Origin: Diphasiastrum complanatum
Lineage: Eukaryota; Streptophyta; Lycopodiopsida; Lycopodiales; Lycopodiaceae
DNA: 64,000 bases
Direction: 5' to 3'
Assembly (NCBI GenBank): GCA_029204225.1
Contig: CM055098.1
Location: 7,856,246 to 7,920,245, forward strand
The notes beneath the pieces are model-generated. The model worked only from the letters and a program-made list of their open reading frames with translations. It was not told where the DNA came from and made no database searches. Positions 12,489 to 23,296 of this stretch are shown here, one piece after another. Position numbers and translations under genes: made by a program. Position 1 is the first letter of the stretch; every line of letters starts with the position of its first letter.

Positions 12489-13346
12489 AAATTGTACTCC
12501 TTGATGGTTGGTCATGAAAGCATGATGATCCGTTTCTTGAATAGGTTGTGGAGCTTCTGCAGCTGCATTCACCACTTAATTCGGCTGCCCTTTGCTGTTG
12601 TTCTTCGCTTGAAGTATGCGATAGTCTTGTATTTCATGGCTGTTTTGTTTGCAGTATCTACAAAACAGCTTCTTCTTTGTTTGCGGATTCGACCGTTCCT
12701 TGTGCTGAGCTAGTTTCTGGTCTGGCTTCGACTGCTTCAGGCCTTTCTTCTTCTTCTGCTTTGTCATGCTCTTGTTGGTGTACAAGGCGTGAGAATCAAC
12801 TGAGGAACTCGAGGCTTCATTCCTTCGCGTGTCTTCCTGCAACAACATAGTAGTGACTCTCGAAAGAGTCAATTCTGGATGAGTCGTGATGATCATCACC
12901 CAGCTGTCGTTAGAACTTGGCAAGCTTGTAAGCAGTTGCATCACTGTGTCTTGATCATATCCGACAGCGACCATTTGTCTTAGCAGGTTCTTGAATTGAT
13001 TAATGTGATTCTGTAGAGAATCATCGTGCGTCATCTTGAGTGAGTAGAATTTCTTCCTGAGATGTAGCTTGGAAGCTATATCTCGCACTTCATATAGTGT
13101 ACTCAAGATGTCCCAGACTTCTTTCGATGTCTGAGCCTCGGATACATGGCCGATTTGGGTATTTGTGATGTTGAGGATGATCAATTCGAAAGCCTTTTCA
13201 TCCTTCAGCTTCCATCTAGCGATTGCCGCGTCGTCCGCTTTGGGTTTCTCTTTTGCACCTGTAACAACGTCGTACAATTATTTTGCCATTAGTACAGTTT
13301 TCATCTTAAATTTTCACAAATGGTTGGCTCCATCAAGCTTGTCCAT
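12489..13346 (-). pseudogene. copia Gag of element D
   Basis: Read from an ATG at 13346 (MDKLDGANH). Two stops interrupt the first 30 codons, after which the frame is open for over 230 residues. It shows the UBN2-type copia Gag core (YDVVTGAKEKP, EVWDILSTLYEVRD, KMTHDDSLQNHINQFKNLL, LLTSLPSSNDSWVMII) and a basic C-terminal part. A zinc-knuckle-like CRYCKQNSHEIQDY follows, in which the last Cys of CX2CX4HX4C is Tyr. The Gag would form the particle that packages element RNA. As it stands the start is blocked and the knuckle is damaged. Confidence 0.88.
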
Positions 13347-13514
13347 GATAGGACTGGCTTTCCCGTGGGAATCCATGTGGAAGAATTAGTCTAAGTGATA
13401 GGAGAAACTATCAGTGACTTAAGTATGAAAATATGATATTTACAGAACAAGAAAATAATACTCTATCGGCTAGTAGAGTCTTGTAATGTGGAAGCTTATC
13501 AAGCTATGAAAATA

Positions 13515-13526
13515 GCTCTGATACCA
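13515..13526 (-). other. primer-binding site of element D
   Basis: The minus strand reads TGGTATCAGAGC, complementary to the 3' end of plant initiator methionine tRNA. It directly abuts the LTR edge at 13527. It sets the element's direction. Confidence 0.95.
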
Positions 13527-14591
13527 TGTTGGAGAGAGAGGGGGAGAATAAATGACGAACACGAACGAGAAACGAACTCGAATAAAAAACGACCGAGAAA
13601 CGAACTCGAACAGAATATGTTCGTGCGCAGCAGAATGAGTTACATGAGTCTCTCCATAAGCATGACTATGCCTATCAGAATGACAGAACTTTAGTGATAG
13701 AAATCACGGTCATTCTAGATTACGTAGCCAAACATTAATAGATGAAGCGCCAGAAGAATGATTTGTCGTGAAAAGAAAGACAAATTATATGTCGCGAATG
13801 ATTCGCGAAGAGCTAGACTGTGCTCGACTGATAATTAGTCGCGAATGATTTGCGAAAGACAAGACTAAATGTTAATCGTCTATTACTAGTAAGAACAACT
13901 AGAAAGATCAGATAGAATGAATGAGAAGCATAGCAATATTAACATAGATCTGAACGCAGAACAATGAACTGTATCAGATTAAGTATATCATGTATACATG
14001 TCAATAATGCGGTAGAGCACAATACAATAGCGGACGAAACCACGTGCCCTACAAAGCTTATTTCAATATGTAAAAAAGAATTAAATCTTAATTCTGACAA
14101 AATGAAGAATCAATGCTCACGGCATCTACTTCTTTTATGTCTCTTCTTCTGCTCTCTTCATCATCTCTTACACGAATGGTGTCCAGTATATATATACATA
14201 ATATTACAGGTGTGTAGATGTGAAAGCACAGAGTGGATGTGCGGTCTGTAGGAGATCGTGGGTGGCTGCAATTGTTGTCCAATCTATTAGCGCAACTACA
14301 TGGGGTGAACGTAAAAAGGGTGCGACGTCAGCCAGTGCTGAAGTGAGCATTGGTGATGATGCCAAAAGTGCGTTACTCTTACAAATGGCCTTAGGATAAG
14401 ATTTACAGGGTGCCTTAGCTTTTAGGGCACTTTTTGCATTTTGTAAGATAGTGTCCTCTTTTCGCCTTTTCTTCGTCTGTGCGAATTTGCGTGTAAATAT
14501 GTAGATTGCGTGACAACGTTAGTAAATATGCAGCATGAGTGGAGGCAGATTAAAATGGGATTTAGGAGAGTTAGAGGGAATAAATCCAACA
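13527..14591 (-). repeat. 5' LTR of element D
   Basis: 1065 bp, same ends as the left LTR, with about 34 extra bases near 13580 that look like a local duplication of the AACGAACTCGAA word. As the 5' LTR it would hold the element's promoter. Confidence 0.95.
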
Positions 14592-15837
14592 CCACTAACA
14601 GGAGATAGGCCAATGGAAGTATGAGAACCAAATGAAACCCATGTACATAAATTAAAAATAAAATTTAAAGATCATACAAAGGCCATAGTAACCCCTTTTG
14701 TTGTTTTAGTTGGTCCCTCAGAATGCAACGATGTTCCAAATTTTGATTTTTTTGTATTAGATTCATATCATTTTTTGGTTCTTGGGGGCATACACAGTTT
14801 ACAAGCTCGGAAACAGTTATCCCAAGAGTATCCCCACATTTCTTCTTTCCGAATTGTTAGTGCCATTGCATTTGCTGGCCCGACAATGGAAGAAGCAAAA
14901 TTGCTTGCATGGGATAATAATATCGATCAAGACTACCGCGTGAAATGTGTGTCATTCAGATGATCCGGTTTCTAAAGAATATATGGGAGCAAAGCTGGAG
15001 ATGTAAATCAACTGGAGCTGAAGGCACTTTGTGCTCAAGAGATTGGCCTACCAATTGATTCAAAAAATCTATGTAGAGCCTTACAAAATACACTGGATAA
15101 TTTATTTCAACTTGCTTTCCGTAGTGGCCAGGTAATTTTTTTTGCTATGCTTGTCATGGAGTGCTTTGATCAAAATTTATGTTATTCTCTTCATAAATTG
15201 TTTTTATTAGACTAACATTTTGAACTTTATTTTAATGTTTCTGAAATTGCTTGTCAAATAATTAAAATTTTTTTTGATTTGAGGTATGGGTCTTTGTTAA
15301 TAATATTTTTGACAAGTGCAAGAATTTTTTAAATAAAAGGCCAACCTGCTCAAGGTGCCTCGAAGTAAAAAAAAAAAAGTTGCTGTCACTCAAACTCTGA
15401 AACCCATCCCTACAGAAATGGGAATATCAGAGTGGAAGAACATGCGAGGAATTGGCTCTTCAGAGCTAATAAGTGTTCTTTCTAGAGTTGCAGATGGTCA
15501 GTTCTCCCTTGCAGAAATGGGGAAAGAATTTCAAAGGTAATATTCATGATTTAAATATTTGATTTCAAGTCACTTTTTGAATAAAATGATTCTCAAGATT
15601 TTGAAGGATTTCTAACAATTACACTTTTTTATATACAGGCATAAATTGTGTATGAAAGTTCAAGAAGCCCTTGAGAAAGGGTTAAACTATTAGGATTTCA
15701 GAGAGTGTCAGAGGCTCTATCTTCTGAACAGCCGAAACAAAGCCTTAACTCCATTTTTGATGTTTAGAGACATGGTATTTACGTCACCCATGCTTAGCAT
15801 AGGTATTTGTTAATTGTTTCTTTTCTAATTATGATGT

Positions 15838-15960
15838 ATCTCCTATGCTAAGCATAGCTTCTTCTTTATCTCTTTATGTTTTATCTCCTATGCTAAGCAT
15901 AGCTTCTTCTTTATCTCTTTATGTTTTGTCTCCTATGCTAAGCATAGCTTCTTCTTTTTT
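15838..15960. repeat. 45-bp tandem repeat with palindrome, three copies
   Basis: The units start at 15838, 15883 and 15928. Each contains the self-complementary word TATGCTAAGCATA followed by a pyrimidine-rich stretch. A fourth palindrome of the same kind (ATGCTTAGCAT) occurs just upstream near 15790. It lies in an apparent intron of the ParB-like gene remnant. Confidence 0.9.
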
Positions 15961-16496
15961 AGTCCCCTGAAGATAAAAAAAATAAAGTCCTTCCAAAGCA
16001 ATTTAGATGACATATTTCAAAAGCGAAGGCAGAAAAAAAGGACAAGGAGAGACTAGCACGGGGTGAGACCATCGCGGAGGAGGATCCATTAGAGATCTAC
16101 CTCCCCAAAAGTGTCGATGATCGCCCTTGCTTTTACACAGTTGAGGAGGGCCATTGCAGAGAAATTTCAAAATTCTTAAAGAAAAGGCCTTACATACTCT
16201 ACATTGCCGATATACCATATGGATTTCAGATGAAGGAATTATTAAATGATGATTCTCCTTTTAAATTTACTAAAATCCATAGTTTCATGCAAGGGTTTCT
16301 TGAAGTCACAATGTCTCCTATTTGGAGAGTTGTTATTTTTCATTCCTCTTGGCAATCAGCTTCAGTACAGAAAGCTTTATTGACTTTATGTAATGCGGGA
16401 ATAGAAAATGCTGTGTGGTAAGTTTTTAAGTTCGTGAATTATTAATTCATATTTTAATTCAAAGTCTTATTTTAAAATCTAGAGGCCAGAGCAGAC

Positions 16497-17062
16497 GTTG
16501 ATGCATCATCAGTCAACTCGACGAGTAATGTCTATTACTCGCCTACTGTGATTATAACTCGCCGATTGCAAAATCACAAGATTTTTATAGTAACTTTACT
16601 CACCCTCTTCACATCACGCTCAGAACCATTAGATTTAGCATCCTGCAGCTCTTCGAGTAATAAAGTTATTACTCGCCTATTACTCGTCAATTCAAATTTT
16701 TTGCGATTTTTCGGTTTCCAACCTTTTTCTATTACTCACATACTGAAATTTTTTTGCAATTTTTTCAGTATCATTACTAGGCGTCGGTACAGAGCATAGT
16801 ACAATACTTGTTCTCTGGCAGACCGGTGAGTAAAGATCTGATTTTTTGCCATTACTCGCCACTTATTACTCGCCATCATTACTCGCCTCCATTATTTGCC
16901 ATCCTTACTCGCCTCCATTACTCGCCATCGTTACTCACCACTTATTACTCGCCCACTGTGATTACTCGCCATCATTAGTCGCCCAATTCTATAACTCGCC
17001 CACTGTCTGTTACTCGCCATTACTCGCCCTCCTCTTAGGAAAAAAAAAAGGGGGGGGGGGGG
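16497..17062. repeat. degenerate ACTCGCC repeat array ending in poly-G
   Basis: More than twenty copies of the word (AT)TACTCGCC or a close variant, spaced irregularly by 8-40 bases. They are densest from 16850 to 17030. The first copies near 16520 occur in both orientations (CGAGTAAT and ATTACTCG). A run of about ten G follows at 17051-17060. The array begins right after the last recognisable exon of the ParB-like gene remnant. It resembles transposon subterminal repeats, but no terminus is seen. Confidence 0.8.
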
Positions 17063-17729
17063 TGTTCTCATCAGCTAATGACTTGACACGCCACCCGCTT
17101 AATTGCATACAAGTCATACCATCAATAAGTAGTAACACTAATATCTCTCCTTTCTTTTTGGCACATTGATTCACTCTAACACTACCAATTATGGGTGTTG
17201 CAACTCCCTAGATCTCCGACTGCCTTGAAGGTTGACGCACACCCCATACCAGTGACGACACACCGTATCCTCCCATCCATAGGATCATTACCAACCCACC
17301 CCCATGCACTGGAGCTATCGGCATCTTCAAGCCTCCGATGATAACCAGTGTTCCATACAACTAGCCATCCCCTGGGCTCTCCCTAGCTCTCATGTCCTAG
17401 CTAGAGATACATCTGGGCTAGTGCATGTGCTCTCCATCCACCAACTTCCGAGTAGACTGAGTGAATGGCAAAAGGGAAGCCCCACCACTATATAGGCATA
17501 ACATAGTGGGTCCCATCAAGCATGGTCCCGCCGCCGACACGTGACCAACTAGGATGGTGACGCGTGGCACCAAAACATATTGATAATGCCAGCAGACATG
17601 CATCCTACCCCTTGCGAGGCCGTCACTAAAGGGCGCACCATTATGGTATATAACATTTCCTCCCCATAAAAACTTCCTTCTATGAAAAAAAACCAAGGAA
17701 TCTAAGTCTCAAATCATCTTCCTTCTCCT
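17063..17729. other. possible gypsy LTR or untranslated region, no gene
   Basis: No coding frame. It lies downstream of a minus-strand gypsy integrase end, where a 3' LTR would be expected, and holds a TATATAAC word near 17648. I could not fix LTR borders. Confidence 0.3.
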
Positions 17730-18056
17730 AGGTGTCCTCATCATCTGGCTTACCTTTCCAATGAATTAGATGTTCAGAAATCAAATGATTTCTCAGTTGA
17801 TGACGTTATCCATGATCCTTTCCAGGTCATGGGTACAAAAGCAGTCAAATTCTCCAATAACACTAGATCATCAACTGGAATTAGGTTGTCCTTTCCACCA
17901 AGTCGTTTCTTTAAATGACTAACATGGAATACAAGATGTACCTTAGTTCCAACAAGAAGTTCTAGTCAAGACACAATCCTACCAATCTTGTTAACAACCT
18001 AGAAAGGATTGCTATAATGTGGAGATAAATTTGGGCATAGCCCTATTCGAAGTTGT
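17730..18056 (-). mobile_element. Ty3/gypsy integrase C-terminal fragment
   Basis: Minus-strand frames, with two or three stops, give the string NLSPHYSNPF then LELLVGTKVHLVFHVSHLKK. This is the classic integrase C-terminal signature of plant gypsy elements (LSPRYYGPF...HPVFHVSQLKK). A chromodomain would normally follow and is not clear. Only this end of the element is present; the SINE lies immediately upstream. Confidence 0.85.
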
Positions 18057-18077
18057 TATCTGATTCTGGGTACGACA

Positions 18078-18200
18078 TGAAATATTCTAGAATATGCTTC
18101 TTGGTTTCCAAGGGGAGGCTCGAACCTGGGACCAAAGAAACTTTGGATGCCAAGCTAACCAGTTGAGCCAACCCCGTTGGGTGAAATATTCTAGAATATG
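18078..18200 (-). mobile_element. short tRNA-derived SINE with 19-bp target duplications
   Basis: A body of about 85 bp (18097-18181) is flanked by two identical 19-bp copies of TGAAATATTCTAGAATATG (18078-18096 and 18182-18200). On the minus strand it has a perfect RNA polymerase III A box, TGGCTCAACTGG (18170-18159), and a B box, GGTTCGAGCC (18126-18117). Between them lies a CCAAAG-TTT-CTTTGG hairpin in the anticodon-arm position. The ends do not pair as a tRNA acceptor stem, so it is not a functional tRNA. Internal promoter plus long target duplications fit LINE-mobilised SINE insertion. It is shorter than most plant SINEs. Confidence 0.75.
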
Positions 18201-18609
18201 GCAAGAGGCTTCTACAATAAGCCCAGATACTACACAACAGAAGTAGAGAGTCGGAAGTATTAGAAATAGGCGACCACTGCGCGTGTGAGTCCAACATTAG
18301 GCCTTAGGCTAATAAGTTCCATGGAGCACAATTATTTAATAAATGATTTTAAACTTAGCTTTTGTAAAGTTCTTAAGCTGGGAAACACAACTTGACCTCA
18401 AGAAACACAAAGTGATCTTGATGGTCAGCGGAAAGTGTGTTCTTAGTTTTTTGGACTAAGCGTTGCATTTTTCAGGGAAATGCAAAAATCTTGAAGGTAG
18501 GCTAAAACAAACTCCAAGTTATTTTAGATTGAGTGTCACATTTTTGTAAAAATGCAAAAAATGCGAGCCTTAGTTGATTTGTCACTTCGGGTCTGTCGAG
18601 GACTTCGGT
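18201..18609. other. LTR-like non-coding stretch
   Basis: No gene. The wording (GCATTTTTCAGGGAAATGC, AAAAATGCAAAAAATGCG near 18465-18565) resembles parts of the LTR at 3480-3600 and the stretch at 28480-28580. It may be LTR remnant of the copia element on its right. Confidence 0.35.
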
Positions 18610-20196
18610 TTGCTCCTATGGTCAAAACCCAAAGTCGGGTATGGTACAAGTTGTAAGGTATATCAAACTACCGATCGAGTTTGGCATGGTATACCTTCTA
18701 TTTTCTATCTCTCTTCTTCTGTGCTTGGACAGTCTTGCTTTGACAATCTGGCTTCTATCATTGGTGTGGCTTTTTCTTTGTAGTCACTCATTTTGTACTG
18801 CTCAGCACCTTTTCGACGTATTCAGATTGGCTCAGATGCATTACTCTACTTCTTTGATCTCTTTTGATCTGCAGCCCAAGACACTTTGTTGTTTCTCCTA
18901 GATCTGTGATTTCATAACTTGCAAAAATTTGACTCTTTGTATCGTTGATTAGCATCAAACAATTTTCTATCATTTAAGAGTCATCTACAAAAATTATCAG
19001 AATCACAAAACTTTTTCCTACTCTTTTTATGTAGACATTACAGTCTAGTTGTGTAGGAATGGAGTCTAGGGACGTCAGAAGATTATCGAGCTTCTGGTAC
19101 CAAGCTCGTGATGCCTGCTTCAGACCATATATGCGTCGATGTAGCCGACAAACATAATCTTGATTGTCCGGGTCTTCGAATTCTTCGAGCTACTTCATGG
19201 ACATTTCTTCCTCTAGATCTCCATGGAGAAAGACTATTTTTACATCAATCTGGTGTATCTCTAGATTGTGCTGTGTTGCTTATGCAAGGCATAGTCGGAT
19301 GCTTGCCATCTTGACCGTTGGTGAGTATGTATCGAAGTAGTCCATGCCATAACTCTGTGTGTACCCCTTGACAACAAATTTGACTTTATAGCATCCGACA
19401 ATGCCATCTGATTTTAGCTTTCTTTTGTAAATCCATTTGCAGTCGATAGTCCTCTTCCCTTCAGGTAGTGGCCCCAATGTCCATGCCTCATTCTGCCTCA
19501 TTGAAAATTTTATGGCCTTTAGCTTCCTTCAATCTAGGAAATGTGGATTCATTGAACTTCACATCTCTGCTCATTATCACCTTCTTTGAGGTTGGGTTGT
19601 AGATTCTGTAGACTTGTGATTCGTTCGAATATCTGACTATGACTATTTGCACCGACTTTTTGTCGAGCTTGCCTCTTTTTTCTTTTGGTATGTGCATGCA
19701 TGCTACACGCCCGAACACACATACATATAATAGATCAGGCTTTTTACCTATCCACATTTCATACGATGTCTTGTCTTTCAGGGTGGTTGTTGTCGATCTG
19801 TTCAGCAAGTGTACAACTACAACTATTGCCTCTGTCCAAAATTGACTCAACAACTGAGCTTGTGCCATCATGCATCTGGCTCCTTCAACAAGCATCATGT
19901 TCCTTCTTTCTGCTACACCATTGTATTGTGGTGTGTATGCAAGAGTGAATTGATGTTCAATTCCTTGTTCTTGGCAAAAGTTTGAGAACTCCTTGCTCTT
20001 TTCCTCACCTCCATTGTCAGACCTAATAGTCTTCACTTTTTTTGGAGGTGTGTCTCTTTGCGAATGCCACGAACTTCTTGAAAGAGTCAAACACTTCTGA
20101 TTTTTTCTTTAGATAGTAGATCGTTGTCATCTAGCTGTAATCATCGATAAACGTTAGAAAGTACTTCGTACCTGAGAGTGAGTCGACTTTCATTGG
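18610..20196 (-). mobile_element. Ty1/copia pol fragment C
   Basis: On the minus strand, in order: integrase core at 20196-19740 (YFLTFIDDYS, TIRSDNGGEEKSKEF, YTPQYNGVAERRNMML) and integrase C-terminus (RVACMHIPKEKRGKLDKKS). Reverse transcriptase runs from 19500 (EAWTLGPLPEGKRTIDCKWIYK) to 18640 (YEITDLGETTKCLGLQI, MHLSQSEYVEKVL, GSLIYL). RNase H is missing. Several stops break the frame. The integrase frame is cut precisely at 20196, where a CACTA-type terminus starts, so the DNA transposon probably inserted here. Confidence 0.88.
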
Positions 20197-20790
20197 CACT
20201 ACAAGAAAAGGTGTAAAAAATTGCGGAAATTTTTGCAATTTTTTCATTTTTTGCCAAAAAAATTGCGGAAACGGATTTCAATTTTGTTTTGGCAAATCCG
20301 CAATTTTGGCCCCGCATTTTTTTTTGGCTAAATTTCTGCAATTTTTATGGCTAAATTAACAATAAAAAAAAAATTGCAGAGACCCACCCGCAATATTTTG
20401 GCATAATAATTGCGGAATCCGTTTCGACAATTTGTTTGGCTGATATTTTTTGCTAGATTTTTTGGGCAAAAATGTCAAAAAAATTGCGGAAATCCATTTC
20501 CACAAGTGTTGTGACAAAAATTGCGGATATTTTTCCGTAATTTTTTGTGCAAAAATTGCGAAAAGTCATTTTCGTAATTTTTTTCAAAAAAGTGTCAAAA
20601 AATTGTGGAAAATAAATTCACAATAGAATATAAATTGCGAATTTATTTTTCGCAATTTTTATACACTATTTTGAAAAAAATTGCAAAAATGAATTTTTGC
20701 AATTGTTTTGACAATTTTTGCCAAAAAAATTACGAATAAATACCTACAATTTGTTGGCTAAAATTGCAAAAAATATCACCAACCCTAAAC
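20197..20790 (+). mobile_element. CACTA-type terminus and subterminal repeat array (left)
   Basis: Begins CACTACAAGAAAAGG, the usual plant CACTA terminal sequence, abutting interrupted copia integrase. For about 590 bases a word close to AAAATTGCGGAAAT or its complement recurs every 20-40 bases in both orientations. This is the pattern of subterminal transposase-binding repeats. The matching right end, CTTGTAGTG, was not found. Confidence 0.75.
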
Positions 20791-22090
20791 CCTAAACCTC
20801 GATAGCAAGTTCTTTACCTCAGATAACGGTTGAGCTAAACATGACTGTCGTGGCGTCAGATCCTTCTCTATAGTTGCACGCTACATGACATACGAAAAAA
20901 ATCATGAAATTGTTAGAAAACTTATCTCTATCTCTCTAATGAGGTTCATACTTTTTATAAGGCTTTCACAATTTAGAGTATGACATCCCATGCATTGTCT
21001 TGTGTCTCAAAGTACATGTGTAATAATTAGACTCTTAGAAAGAAGTGAGGTTAAATCTCTTTAACTGTAGATAAAGGCTGAGTTGGACCCAACTGTTGTA
21101 GCATTGGATCCTCCTCTACAGCAACATGATGCATGATCAAAACTGAAATAAGGAATATATCTCATTCTCTCTCTTTTTCTCATTTTCTCTTTCTCTCTCT
21201 TTGTCTCTCTCCCTCTCCCTCTCTTTATGTAGATAGCTAGGACCGTACCAAGTTTCAAAAGAAAGAGATGGAGAGAGAGAAAGAAGAAATGAGAAGGCGA
21301 ACTAACCTGGGATAAACTTTTTATCATCTTCATCTACATTTGTACAGTCTTTCAGAGTTCTTCCATTTCTTCACTTTGTCTCTCTATCTCCTTCCTCATT
21401 TTATCTACTTGGGAAGAATACTGCATCTCTTTTCTATAGACACTTAGGCCTCTTACTCTCTTTCGTCCCCAACTATTTTCTTCTAAAATCTTCATTACTT
21501 TGTCGTCGGGGTTTGTTCATGACATATAATTAATTAAAATTTTTGTTCTACACAAAAAAAAAAAAACATAGCTAATCAAATTTACATGCAAAATCATATA
21601 CATATTCATCATTACATTTTATAAAACTAAATACATTTAAACCATAATTTCCAAAAATATATGTTATTATATCTCATGTTGGGTGTTACCTTCAAAGTCT
21701 CAGCCACAGATCAGGATCCAACTCGCCTATTTTTAGTTTGCCAAAGCCTTTACTAGTCCACATAGATCTCGACAACAATTATTCTTTTCTTGTGTCTGAA
21801 ATTTGGCACTCAACAATAGACAAAAATAAATGACATCATGAAAAAAGAGGTTTCGCATATCGGAGTATACAAATGCAAGTTTTGTTGTATACACACATAT
21901 CAGTCTCATATTGATGCCCGCATATCCAGCTCGACCAACATTCAACATCTTTTGTTGTTTTGATCTGTTGATTTTGTTTTGTTGATTCAATTTCTAAGCA
22001 GATTATTGTACACACATCAAGCAAATGAATAATAAGTCAGTAGTAAGATAAAAAAATCATGCACTAACTAGAGATGACCAAGCATTCAAG
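20791..22090. other. interior of CACTA-like region, no gene assigned
   Basis: Mostly non-coding, including pyrimidine/purine-rich low complexity at 21150-21300. GT-AG introns of the minus-strand transposon gene could lie here. I see no recognisable domain. Confidence 0.35.
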
Positions 22091-22361
22091 TCAAATTTTG
22101 GTTTCAAAATATATAGATAAAACAAAAAAGTGGAATACAACTTGGAAAGTTTTGCTTTTTAAATATTGACGTAGAAGCTGGCATCTCCCCTTTTCCATCC
22201 ACTTAGGACATTTTGGCATTAAATTTTCTGCCTTTACTTTATCAATGTCGTTCTTGAGTCTCTGTCTCAATGAACGAAAACTGGACGACAATTTGTCCTT
22301 GAAGTACTGTGATGAAAACTGACAATCATATTCTGCCTGTGATATGAAATAAAACTCATCA

Positions 22362-22430
<69 letters not shown>

Positions 22431-22460
22431 ACCCACACCCACCCTCTCTTTCGCTTGAAA

Positions 22461-22500
<40 letters not shown>

Positions 22501-23296
22501 TGATCTATATGAGATTCAAATGAAAGTAGAGTAGTACCAACAATGCTTGACGAATTGCCTTGATTTGCACCTTTGGTACATCTCTTATTGTTGGATAATG
22601 TAGATCCAAATTGGCCTTCATCAACATGAGCATGCACATCTTATCTATCATTACTTTATCATTGAAGGTGTGCTCAAGGGGATTAGGGAATCGTCTCTTT
22701 AAATCATCTATGACCCGATGCTTCTCAGTGATAGGGACAACCCTCCAGTCTTTGAACATATTCCTATCAAATGCCCCATGACAAAGCTCTCTCATATAAG
22801 CTAGGACCTCCTTCCCCTTAACATCCTCAACTATAGCCCCTAACATATCAATGTCATAGTATAATATCGGATCGGCTCTAGCAAGTGGGGCATTGTAACC
22901 AGGTGGTGGTGCGTCACGCACGGGTGAGTCATCTCTATATCTAGGCTCCTCAAAATCATCGTCACCTCCACAAGCAAAAAAACAACCACCTAAATGACTC
23001 TGAAGTGGTGCTGACCTAGCAACGCGAGGTGTGGAGGTCTGAGGAGTGGACCTATGTGGTGAGGGCCTCTATGATGGTATGGGTGAGGGCCTCTGTGATG
23101 GTACATGTGAATGTGCACTAGTAGGGGGCCTCTGAGGACTACCTTGTTGTGAGGCCGCTGGAGAGTTTAACATGGACCTATACTGCTGGAGAACAACATC
23201 CATTTGTTCTCTCTGCCTAGCAAATGCACTACTTAACCAGTTCATACACTCTTCATGAGACAGAGACCCAAGAGATGGAGGATCAGACATCTGCAT
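22091..23296 (-). pseudogene. CACTA second-ORF protein (Ptta/En-Spm-like), exons
   Basis: Three minus-strand open pieces appear to be exons of one gene. 23296-23069 opens MQMSDPPSLGSLSHEECMNW and becomes Pro/Ser/Gln-rich. 22921-22505 contains IEDLKRRFPNP-like wording (VIDDLKRRFPNPLEHTFND) followed by hydrophobic and charged helix. 22340-22100 contains CPKWMEKGRCQLLRQYLKSKTFQ. Layout and wording resemble the plant Ptta/En/Spm transposase-associated protein that accompanies TNP2 in CACTA elements. That assignment rests on pattern memory. Compound microsatellites interrupt the region between exons two and three. It lies inside the stretch bounded by CACTACAAG motifs, which supports the assignment. 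Confidence 0.5.
22362..22500. repeat. (TC)n(AC)n compound microsatellites, two blocks
   Basis: A CT-rich run passes into CA repeats at about 22362-22428. A short CCCACCC linker follows, then a second TC-to-CA block to 22500. The two blocks look like a local duplication. Confidence 0.93.

Larger units (their letters stand above)
11203..14591 (-). mobile_element. internally deleted Ty1/copia element D, complete with LTRs
   Basis: A full LTR-to-LTR unit of 3389 bp. LTRs of 1031 bp (left) and 1065 bp (right) begin TGTTGGA and end TCCAACA. Identical CCACT flanks lie at 11198-11202 and 14592-14596. The primer-binding site directly abuts the right LTR, so the element reads on the minus strand. The internal region is only about 1.3 kb: a Gag frame, then the last part of RNase H. 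Protease, integrase and reverse transcriptase are absent, so it could only have moved with help from a full-length relative. It interrupts the ParB-like gene remnant. The LTRs are very similar, differing by scattered substitutions and a ~34-bp insertion near 13580, so the insertion is fairly recent compared with its neighbours. Confidence 0.95.
10827..16417 (+). pseudogene. ParB-like / methyltransferase-like multi-exon gene remnant
   Basis: Not a gene I can name. A Pro/Ser/Lys-rich leader (10827-11110) has stops and a frame change. Reading across the inserted copia with one CCACT removed, the frame runs on from DIDQRDRPPVDPL (11162-11202) into TGDRPMEV, with a TGA near 14630. Then comes FVVLVG...LGGIHSLQARKQL...EEAKLLAWDNN (to 14963). 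This spacing resembles a ParB/sulfiredoxin-type domain, with GIHS in place of the G-[HE]-R-R loop. Further exons: about 14999-15131 (donor GTAATT); 15284-15536 with a frame slip; 15639-15710, joined to the previous exon in phase; 16012-16417 (donor GTAAGT). The last reads ILYIADIPYGF then WRVVIFHSSWQSASVQKAL, like motif IV ([DNS]PPY) and the next strand of amino-methyltransferases. ParB-methylase fusions are known in phages and bacteria. Family assignment is inference. Stops and the insertion make it a pseudogene. Confidence 0.5.

Noticed and set aside
16497-17035. CRISPR-like array
   Set aside because: Repeats are short, degenerate, irregularly spaced and partly inverted; the context is plant nuclear DNA.
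18097-18181. A functional tRNA gene
   Set aside because: A and B boxes are present, but the ends do not pair as an acceptor stem and 19-bp target duplications flank it, so a SINE fits better.
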